DNA of 64,000 bases from the NCBI RefSeq assembly GCF_963576615.1, contig NC_088710.1, positions 74,843,019-74,907,018 of the forward strand, given 5' to 3'. The DNA is from Watersipora subatra. Its lineage: Eukaryota > Bryozoa > Gymnolaemata > Cheilostomatida > Watersiporidae. Under the pieces are notes generated by a model. The model was not told the origin of the DNA and did not search any database. It saw only the letters and a list, made by a program, of their open reading frames with translations. How positions within the stretch are numbered: the stretch's first letter is position 1; the number at the start of each line of letters is the position of its first letter. Position numbers and translations under genes: made by a program. Shown here in pieces: positions 47,036-59,100 of the stretch.

Positions 47036-47145
47036 TCATAAGCTATCATCGCTCTCATTGGCATGAAGCTGCTGCTGGGCCTCGTCCGAGTCCATGATAG
47101 ATGCATCGGTACTGAGCGAGCCAGAGAGGGGTGTGTCCATTAATA
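47036..47145 (-). CDS. CDC27: CDC27 last exon
   Basis: Acceptor ACTTGTAG. Encodes LMDTPLSGSLSTDASIMDSD then EAQQQLHANESDDSL, stop TGA at 47038-47036. Confidence 0.92.
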
Positions 47146-50100
47146 CTACAAGTAAAATATATGTAGAATATACATAGTGTATAGAGCGGGTAAAAAATTG
47201 ACTAGCCAAGCCTAAACATATGTTAAAAAGTTTGACCTCTTGTTGAGTGCATCATCGCTAAAGCCAATCTTTTGAGCACCTCTTCAGTCTAACTACTCCA
47301 ACTATCGATCGTCACTAAATTCTAACACTGATACACAAATATTCTAAGCACCTGCTACACAAGCACCTGCTACACAAATATTCTAAGCACCTGATACACA
47401 AGCACCTGATACACAAGCACCTGCTACACAAGCACCTGCTACACAAGCACCTGCTACACAAATATTCTAAGCGCCTGATACACAAGCACCTGATACAATA
47501 GCTGTGCAACTACAGCAAAAACATACATAGGCTGGAATCTGCTGATGGATCTTCATCTTCATCAGTGACGTAACGCCTATCGATGGCATCCTTTATGTGA
47601 TTGTTAGCTCCCTTAGGGTCAAGGTCGGTGGCCCAAGAGAAGTTCAGCATAGAAAGGTGAGCATTGCCTAATTTTTTGTGTACCTAACCAACAATAAATA
47701 GAAATTAAAGAGCATGAACAGATAGGAGGGATATTTTGCACCCGACATACAGGTAGATATGAGAACTTAGTCTACACTGAGCAAACTTCCAGCACTATAT
47801 TATTTACAAACCCTTTCGAAGTATTTCCTCATTTATCCTTCATATATGTATGTGTCTATTAGTAGTCTAACAATCCACTACACGTGTAGCCTCAGACTCT
47901 ATAGAGGAGAAAAGGGGTGACTAAAAACCCACCTTTCCGATTAAAAAATAGACGAGACTCTCCTTAGGAGTAAGCGCTTTTAGCTCGTCAAGTTCCTTGA
48001 GGGCATCATTTAGCTTATCATTCGCTACAAGCATGGATGCTCTGTGAAAAAGACACATGGGATTCCGTGGGCTAAGTTCGACTGCCTGATTTAATGTCTT
48101 CAAGGCTAAACTGTTTTTATGTAGGGCCAGTTGAACCTGCAGAAAAAAAGCAGAGTATGACTACAGGTGGATATATACAGCTAAATAGATATCTTCGAGT
48201 AGATATAGTTTTACTAACATAGAAAGTAATCCTAATCACATAGACATCGATGAATAGAGGTAATTAAGCTGCTATAGCTACATATCTATATATATATAAA
48301 TCACATAGACATCGATGAATAGAGGTAATTAAGCTGCTATAGCTACATATCTATATATATAAATCACATAGACATCGATGAATATAGGTAATTAAGCTGC
48401 TATAGCTACATATCTATATATATAAATCACATAGACATCGATGAATAGAGGTAATCAAGCTGCTATAGCTACATATCTATATATATAAATCACATAGACA
48501 TCGATGAATAGAGGTAATTAAGCTGCTATAGCTACATATCTATATATATATAAATCACATAGACATCGATGAATAGAGGTAATTAAGCTGCTATAGTTAC
48601 ATATCTATATATATAAATCACATAGACATCGATGAATAGAGGTAATTAAGCTGCTATAGTTACATATCTATATATATAAATCACATAGACATCGATGAAT
48701 AGAGGTAATTAAGCTGCTATAGTTACATATCTATATATATAAATCACATAGACATCGATGAATAGAGGTAATTAAGCTGCTATAGTTACATATCTATATA
48801 TATAAATCACATAGACATCGATGAATAGAGGTAATTAAGCTGCTATAGTTACATATCTATATATATAAATCACATAGACATCGATGAATAGAGGTAATTA
48901 AGCTGCTATAGTTACATATCTATATATATAAATCACATAGACATCGATGAATAGAGGTAATTAAGCTGCTATAGTTACATATCTATATATATAAATCACA
49001 TAGACATCGATGAATAGAGGTAATTAAGCTGCTATAGTTACATATCTATATATATAAATCACATAGACATCGATGAATAGAGGTAATTAAGCTGCTATAG
49101 TTACATATCTATATATATAAATCACATAGACATCGATGAATAGAGGTAATTAAGCTGCTATAGCTACATATCTATATATATAAATCACATAGACATCGAT
49201 GAATAGAGGTAATTAAGCTGCTATAGTTACATATCTATATATATAAATCACATAGACATCGATGAATAGAGGTAATTAAGCTGCTATAGCTACATATCTA
49301 TATATATAAATCACATAGACATCGATGAATAGAGGTAATTAAGCTGCTATAGTTACATATCTATATATATAAATCACATAGACATCGATGAATAGAGGTA
49401 ATTAAGCTGCTATAGTTACATATCTATATATATAAATCACATAGACATCGATGAATAGAGGTAATTAAGCTGCTATAGTTACATATCTATATATATAAAT
49501 CACATAGACATCGATGAATAGAGGTAATTAAGCTGCTATAGTTACATATCTATATATATAAATCACATAGACATCGATGAATAGAGGTAATTAAGCTGCT
49601 ATAGCTACATATCTATATATATAAATCACATAGACATCGATGAATAGAGGTAATTAAGCTGCTATAGTTACATATCTATATATATAAATCACATAGACAT
49701 CGATGAATAGAGGTAATTAAGCTGCTATAGTTACATATCTATATATATAAATCACATAGACATCGATGAATAGAGGTAATTAAGCTGCTATAGTTACATA
49801 TCTATAATAAATCTCAAAGTTTGTTGTCTGTAAGGATGTCTGCCTGCCCAGGTAGCCGTCCTGTATACCCTTTTCTCGATTGTACAAGCTGAATGGCGTG
49901 ACGTATCAATTGAAACTCTATTAACTTTAGGAAACGCGATGCCTTTTCGTGTTTTCATGAACTTTTATTTCCCGTTTTTTATAAAATTCAAATGCTAAAC
50001 CGCGATTAAGGCTGATACTTTTCACACAAACAATAATTGTGTTATCTCGAGTAGGAATAGCCTCTTCATTCTCTGATTTCTCTCCCTGTTCAGTCAGACA

Positions 50101-53100
50101 AAGTACCAGACAAAGACAGTTCGATGTTTTATTTTTACACTTGTACCATAAGGTACCAGTATCGTCGTATTCAAAGTTTTGATGGATAACTTCTGCTGGA
50201 ACAGCAACCTTTTTTTATACACACACACACACACTCCTATGCAAGAATTGCTACTATTAATTCAACATAATCAGGATTTTTATTTTGTTTTCTCAGTTCG
50301 TATTAATTGTATCATTACTGAATCATCTTTTATTGTAATCGTACTTTGCTTGCTAATTATTATCGTAATTACTTGCTAATTATTTCACATATTAACAAAT
50401 TTATAGTTGTTTTATTTTGTTTCTTAATTTATTTGACTTGCACAAAACATTTTCCTCGTGATATGAAGTTTGAAAGTTACAGTTGTTTGACAATGTTTGA
50501 AAACCTTTACAGTTGTTTTATGTTTTCTCTTGATTTATTTAAACTGCACAAAACATGTTTCTCATAGGAAGTTTGAAAGATAGAATGGTAACTGTTATAT
50601 GTTAAATAAAAATAGATTTTCTGTGCAAAGACTTTTATTAGCCAGGCATTCACCTAGTATATATCTACATGTATATGAAAATCTCAAAGTTTGTCTGTAT
50701 GTATGTCTGTACTTCAGCACGTCCAGCTAAAGCTATTAAAATTTTGCAATTAAATCTCCGTTTCATGCTGGATTTGAACTCACGGATATTGCAACCTTAA
50801 CTTCCTACCATTACAGTCCTTACCACTTTATCGCTCCGATCATATACCGTACACCCTTTTCTCAATTGTCTACGCTAAATAACATATTAATTGAAACTCT
50901 ATTAACTCTATGAAACACGATGCTTTTTCTTCCTCGCTGTACTAGGGCTAATTTCTCTCACAATTAAAATTTGACGATTATACCCCAGTTCAGCATTATC
51001 CATTATGATGAAAACGGGTTCGCAAACAGATAAGTGATAAAATTTTGGTTAAAAGTTTACGAAAATGCATACTAAAGCTTTGTTGAAGTATGTTTTTAGT
51101 AAGCTAAAATCATATAAGTTACATTCAGAATATATGGTACACGTCTGTCTTGAAAGTAAGAACTCTGCAAGTAGTACATTGTAATGTTACATTTTCTTGC
51201 AGATCATAACCACAAAATGCACTAAAGTTATTGTAGGTAACTATAGTTACTAAGTTTTGTTACTAATTTTTAATAATGATGATTTCGATGATTTTTAACA
51301 GGCAGTGATTGCATTAGATAATTACTATGGGTTTCTATACCATTCTATACATCTATACGATATCATGCCAACACTGAAACATATATATATGTGTGTGTAG
51401 GCTACATGTATAATATCATCATAGCAGTCTCCCAAGGCGACATTGACTGTTTTTATTTTGATCTAACCCAACCTCTCTAACCTGCTCATTTCCTGCCATC
51501 ATTTGCCATTCATTACTGTATACATGCATATCCATTTCTTCTTTCCCCCTGAACTGTGTATTTAAATCTTAGTCCAGGCTTCACCTGGTTGCATTTTCCC
51601 TGCTTCATCTGGCAGTAAAACAGTTCTCAGAGAATGCAAAATTGATGCATTTCCTCACTTGCATGCCCACACCTCAGATTCTTTTGAACAAGGACAGTTT
51701 AAAGCAAAGTAATGCGACTCTCAGTACAGTAATCCCTCCTACACAGCTGCAATTGTCACATCTTCGCTATATCGACGGTTTTCAAAGATTGCGACTACTC
51801 GAGTGTCTTCATTCTGATCTCACAATGATGACTTATGTTTACAAGTCATGGTCTTGTTTTCAAACTAAACTTTATTGCCCCTATGTGACTCTAGGGTGTA
51901 CCCTCTGCCGTCAGAGGCCTTAATTTGGATATGGATAGCAGTAAACTATCATTATCATTATTAAAGCATGAATGGGGAGAGCACAGTCTATTGATATGAA
52001 AGTTCTCTAGTAATAAGCTGGTTGTTGTCAGCGATCAAAAAAGAATCTCTTCCTAGATTAGCTCGAGGCAAGTTTTCAACTACATATTGAATGGAATTTG
52101 ACCATCTCTTGTTTTTTCCATCTACAGAGCAACACTTTACATCGTTCTGCTATACTAACCCTGATCGTCTTTAAGAACATTTATCACTGACCTTGGCTCT
52201 TGAATCTGACCCCAGTCATGCTTCGACATTCACTTCTCAGTAATCACTTACGGATTTTAGTATATACAATGTATGATGTATACAAAATATATACAACGTA
52301 CAGCTGTACTATACGAGTATGTACATGCAGAAAGAACTTTAAGTATTCTGAAATGTTAAAATTATGGCTCATACTTAAAAAAAATTTAGTTTCTACTTCT
52401 TGAAAATCCCCATTTCAAGGGTGGGCTATGGGTAGGTCTGGAACGTAATAGTGATTTTATCCCTCCATGAGACACCCATGGTGGATCATAGATGTCTTAT
52501 CCTAATGCTCTTGAAGTCTGTCTGTTTGCATGCTGCAGACAGCCCATATCTTAGCATCTATATGTATATTTCTCAAAGTATGTGGATCTGTCTGTCTGCA
52601 TCCCGGCTATAGCAATTAAAATCTTGGACTAAAGATTCCGTACCAAAGAAGATTTGAACTTGGACCCTCCCATTTGCCAGTTCAACACCTTATCAATTAG
52701 GCCACAGAGATTGATTTGTTAGCTAGCCGATTTATGTCGCTATACGGGAGCAAATACCCAACGGCTTAGCGTACTGCGCAGGGTGATTGCGTAACGCCAC
52801 TGAGACGAATAGCTCTCATTAGTAAGCATACTCAATTTTTTCATAGGTATTGTGCAAGGCCAATAGCAAGTGGCAGGCAACTCTCATTACTTCTAATTGT
52901 TTATAAGCCGATTTTTATTACCCAGGCAGTGCCGGGTAACACCGCTAGTCATACAGTAAAGCTGCCTGTACTGAGGACTGATATATTTGATTGTAACCTT
53001 GCAGTTGCTCCAGACCCTAATTCTCTAGTTTCCTTAGACTATACTAGCATTCCTCATCCTCAATACAATTCATTGTTCAGCCTCTAATAATCCAGTAATA

Positions 53101-56100
53101 GACCAATAGATGTAGTCACAAAGTCCTTACTCAATGTACGTGGTTGTAATGGCATAGACATAGGCTAGGTGGCTAAATAATACGGTAGATTACAACTAGT
53201 TGCAATAGCAAAGACTCGATAAATGGAGTATTAAGTGTGAAGCGGACAACCGCGCATTTCGAGGTATATAAAAATGATGTGAACAAGTAAACACATTTCT
53301 TTCAAATGCTGACTGCCTAAAATGTAGGGTTAATGTCTTATGTAGGTCGTAGGTATGCTATAATAGCAGAAACACAATTTTGGGAAGACAAATTTAGCCC
53401 TATTATGGGCAACGCGAATGTTGCCTATATTTTGCTCTCTTTTTTTGGTGGAGCAATATTAAACCTTTTTTCTATGCAATAAATCTGCTAACTTACCTCC
53501 ACCTTGCCAAAGATCTCTTAATAAATATGCATCGAAAAACCAAGAAATATCTCTACCAGTTGATATCTATTGCTTGCAATTGACCTGCGATGATATTATA
53601 GCCTGTGTCCTTCTTTGCAATCTTGTGGCATTTTCAATTTCCATTTCATTCTAAATTTGAAGACATATTTGTATTTTATATCTATATTTAGTTATTTACC
53701 AATGGTGTATAAAACCTCATTGCAATCATGATATGTTTGCTACAGTTTGCAGCCAAAACTAGCTCTTTATGTGCAATAGAAGTGAAGTTATGAGCATCGA
53801 TCCATTGTAAGCCGTGTTAAGATAGCCACAAGGATGCTATTAAATAACATGCTATAAATCTGCATATTTAAAAGGTAAATAATGATAATCCATCAAATGA
53901 TACAAATATATATTCATGAACAAGTGACATACATGGATGTAAATGAACCATACTTATGTTACATGCAGAAACAAAAAATGAACGTTTTTAAAACAAAAAT
54001 ATTTCCATCGTTTGCTCGGATAGCTGTGTTCTGATTGTTGCTTTTGATGGAACGAACACTTTCTAGTTGCCCAATACCTTCCACAATATCTTCTGGCCTC
54101 AAATATTTTTCTGCACTGCCGAACTAGTCGAGAATAGCGTCCAAACAATTTTTTGGCACAGCAAAACCTTTACGCGGTGCTTTTAATACAAATGCCATGC
54201 GTAAAAGTTTGTTCGCTAAATGTAACTTTTGGTCAAATAAGGCAAACCGTTTTTATATGCTCTTCGAAGTATTAAGACCGCGTTTAACAAGGAACTACTA
54301 TTAGCCTGGGACAGTTAGTAATTACATGTATTTCTACGGTGTTGCTTTCAAAGTTCATCTACCAACATAATTTTAAATCGTTTTTTATATATAGGTACAT
54401 GTACTTCGAAGTATCAAAACCGTATTAAACAAGGAACTACTATTAGTCTGAGACCGTTATAGATTATTTCTATGGTGTTGCCTTCAAAGTTTTAACGAAA
54501 AAAAAGCGCAAAGCTTTGGAGTTGGACAATGAGAGAATTGATTGTTAATAATGTAAATGATTTATTATTAATACGATTTTGTGGGCACTTTTTACTTATT
54601 ACTTGATATTATGGGTTCATAAAAATCAGTCAAGGTGGCGTTCAAATAGAAGGTGGCGCTCTAGTTTTCAACCCTTTTCTCGTAGTGGAGGTCAAATAGA
54701 GGTGATGGTCACATTGAGGTGGCGGTCAAATAAAGGTGGGCGTTCAATTAGAAGTTTTACGGTGTATTTGATTAATTTAAATGGGTGGTCCTCTTTGGTC
54801 CAATTATAGTTTCCTAATTTGCTAATTGTAATTCCTTCTATCTGAAATCAGCTTCATTTGAGATTCGGTAAAGAGGACTCACAGATTCTAAGTTAAATAA
54901 AGGCGACCTTAGAATCAATGATATTGTCAGAAATAATAAAGCGCAGTGGAGATGTCAAAGCCTTTTATTTTTGTGTTACCATAGCAGTCGTTTTAAATGT
55001 GCCATCCTTCAAGAAATCTCGCAAGATTCTGTACACACAATTAATGATAGGACTAAAATGCTGGTCAATAGAGGCTCAAACCCTTGACATTCACCTTATT
55101 AGGCTGATGCTCTAACCAACTGAGCTGATTGGCAACCTTAAAGTGGCCAATTGACCACTGTAAGGAGATCAATTAGCTCAAAGGTCGAAGGTCAATTGGC
55201 CAAAGGTGGGTCCAAATATCTCCAAAGCCTCCTAATAACGTGAATCATCAGAATACGATTTTAAACCGCTCCAGGGTTGGCAAAGTATGGTGAAAAAAAT
55301 CGTATGGAGGGGTATAAAAACCATAGTAATCATATAATGCAAACGTCCCCTGGTACAAATCATCAAAATTTTATATATAAGTGCTGTTCATGTTAAAAAT
55401 TAGTAATAAAATAGTATGTTAACTTGAGCAACTATAGTTACTTACAATAACTTTAGTATATTAAGTGTATTTATTGGTTATGATCTGCATTGAAATGTAA
55501 CGCTGCAATGTGCTATGTGCAGTACGTACCATAGAACGTTCTTATCTTCAAGACAGGCGTACACACGTAGAGCATAAACGTTGAATACAACTTGAATGAA
55601 TTTAGTTTACTAAACACACACTTGAAGCTAAGTTTGACTTAGTATTTTTAACTATTTTACGGAATTACAACTTTTTATCACTAAAACTTTATCACTTTAG
55701 TTTCTGGCTTGTTTTCACTATAATTTTAGCTGATCTCATTAAAATCTTTTGCAAAATAAGTTGGCTCAAATGAACCAGTTTCGAGAAGTGGATTTTTGTT
55801 AGAAAATTAAGAGAAGTTGTCTGACCACTAATTTTCTGTTTCAAGAGATCGCAACTCTAACTTTGCTACTGGTTTTCGAGAGAAATGTTACTGTTGAACT
55901 GAGAGAAATCGGTCATCATGTCTCTTTCAGGCGTTGTGAAAATGTTTTCAGCCAACAGCATTTCGGCGTCTTTGTTATTTTGACGTATGTAATAAGCCCA
56001 CCGAATGACAAATTTGTATAGTGAAATAAGATTCCTATGGTGAGGTGAAAAAATTTTTCATGTTCCCCTTTGACAGGTGCAAAAATCGTATAACAGGGTA

Positions 56101-59100
56101 AGCATATCCTGAAGGGCCACTGTAATTGTGCAAATCAAAAAAAATTGTTTTGTGACAGAAAAAGTGAACAGATAGGCATATGGACACCACCTAATAATAT
56201 TATAAAGAGATTGGGAGCAAATAGGTATAAACAAGACATGAGAGCAATTAGTCGATGACTCACCAGACCAACATGGCACAAGAGAACAGCGCTTTGGGGG
56301 TTTATGTCTAACGCTCTTTTGAAATGAGTCTCAGCTAGCGCAAACTTCTCTTTTTTGTAGAATATCATTCCCAAGCCATACCTGTCAGAAAACACCATAA
56401 CTGACATTATAGATGACGCACAGCAGATCATAATTGACATCATAGCTGTCACACAACTGATCATAACTGACACTGTAGCTGTCACACAACTGATCATAAT
56501 TGACATCATAGCTGTCACACAACTGATCATAACTGACACTGTAGCTGTCACACAACTGATCATAACTGACACCATAGCGGTCACACAACTGATCATAACT
56601 GACACCATAGCTGTCACACAACTGATCATAACTGACACCTTAGCGGTCACACAACTGATCATAACTGACACCTTAGCGGTCACACAACTGATCATAATTG
56701 ACACCATAGCTGTCACACAACTAACTGAAATGAGAAATGATGCAGCTGTAGGAACTGACCAAGCATTGTAGTGGCGAGTGTCAACTCTGAGAGCATTGCG
56801 AAAGGCAGCCATTGCCTTGTCATAGTCTTCTATGAGAGTGTACTCGTGACCTAGAAGGGTGTAGGCATATGCAAAGGTAGGGTCTAACTGGATGGCTCGT
56901 TGGAGGAACTTTATGGCAGTTGTGTGTTCTTTCTGAAGACTAAAGCAGTTGCCATTCACACACCATGTCTACAATACGAGGATACAGTAATACTTCAACT
57001 TACGAGTGCTCCAACGTACGAGAAACTTGAGATATGAGCCAGCTTTTAAGCAAGTTTTAGCACTAACATATGAGCCATGTTTGAGATACGAGCGTGTGAG
57101 TCAGTTGCCAATTATGTCGGAGGTGTTTTATGAGAACAGCGTCACTCTGTATTTTTCAACTGCTCAGGTTATACTTTTGTACCATGATTTTTTGTGCGCG
57201 ATTTCCAGTGCAGAATTATGTGAATTAAAAGTACTGTGCGTAGACCGAAAGTTTGCCAGTAAAATGAAAGATAAAGCAAAGACAAAGCAAATGATAACAA
57301 TTGATATTAAACGGAAAATTATTGAAAAATATGTGAAATGTGTATGCGTGATTGAGCCAGCTCACAATATGACAGAAATACATCCACAATTATCAAACAG
57401 AAGGATTATATTCAGGGCATTTAGTTTGCAAAAGGACTAACCATAGTTTCTAAACGGCGCAGCGATTTTCACGACTGCTGATGAGAGACTGCTCAGGCAT
57501 TGAATAAAAGATAAACAATTGGCCGGTGACAGCGTAACTGAAACGATGCTATGTGAAAAGGCCGGTGCTATCTATCAAAACTATAAAAATTAGACATTTG
57601 GACAAGCTAGCTAGTGGTCTTGCATTAACCCTTTGTGACGACACCTATGTTCGTCCTAAACGCAACATGTTGAAAGGGCAACAAAGGCAAACGCCCTTAG
57701 ATAGGTTTTTCTTAAAACGGCCGGCTGGTTGTGAGAGGGAAACAAAGGATTAGCTAACCAGCGAGAAACTTCAAACTATGAACGCCGAAGAAATTTTAAT
57801 TGAAAATGAAAGTTTGCTTTTAGGTTTGCTTTTAAGTTTGTCTTTTAAGACTTTGATAAAATCCAAATTTGTCAAAGTCAACTGTGGTAATGAAGGATAG
57901 CTTATATCTCCCTCCCTGGCAAATGCTAGCGTTAGCTGCTATTGTATGTATGTAATTTTACATTTTAATTAATCACATTTTCTTGCATTATTTTTTATTT
58001 GATGCTTTTTGAAAGCATGTGGTAAGTTAGGACAATAACCAACATGTTCTTTCTGTTACAATATCTTGTTTTGAGTGTTTTATTTGAATTTTTTAGAGTA
58101 TGGAAACCAATCAAGATATATTTAATTGTTCTATATATAAATAAATTGCACCAACATGCGAGTAAATTGACATACGAGCTCAGTCTCGGAACGCATTAAG
58201 CTCGTAAGTCGAAGTATGACTGTACCAACTAAGTTAGCCCGAGTTAGCTCTAGTTATCAGGTAATTACAGCAACACAATGGACGTAACTAATGGACGTAA
58301 CTAATGAACGTAACTAATGGGTGTAACTACGGACGTAACTGATGGATGTAATTAATGGACGTAACTAATGGGAGTAACTAATGGGAGTAACTAATGAACG
58401 TAACAATGGGTGTAACTAATGGGTGTAACTAATGAACGTAACTAATGGGTGTAACCAATGAACGTAAGTAATGGGTGTAACTAATGAACGTAACTAAATG
58501 CAAAGCTATACCTGAGCACTCGATTTGTCTATATCGACCATATCTTGTGCGAGCGTGGATAAGGCTACTTCCTTTTGTAGGTGAAATAATACTGTACTAT
58601 AGGTTTCCATTCCATGAACTTGGTGTGGCTCGAGCATACGCAGTTCTTTGAAAGCTTCCTCTGCCTACAATGGATGCAAAAAGGCCACTGCAGTCGATGC
58701 ATCGATAGAGCAAGAAACAACTAGCCGGCAGTTTGTCATCGATAAATCCAATAGGGAGTAAGATGGACCAGCAAGTGCTTAGATAACAGAGACTAATATA
58801 ATGGAGACTAACATAACGGAGACCAACGTAACGGAGACCAACGTAACGGAGACAAACGTAACGGAGACCAACGTAATGGAGACCAACGCAACGGAGACCA
58901 ACGCAACAGAGACCAACGTAACGGAGACTAACGTAACGGAGACTAACATACCAGAGACTAACATAGCAGAGACTAACATAGCAAAGACTAACATAATAGA
59001 GTCTAACATAGCAGAAACTAACATAACAGAGACTAACATAGCAAAGACTAACATAGAAAAGACTAACATAACAGACACTAACATAACGGAGACTAACATA

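Noticed and set aside
48184-49800. Regular array resembling a CRISPR
   Set aside because: Whole 63-bp units repeat without unique spacers, in an intron of a eukaryotic gene.
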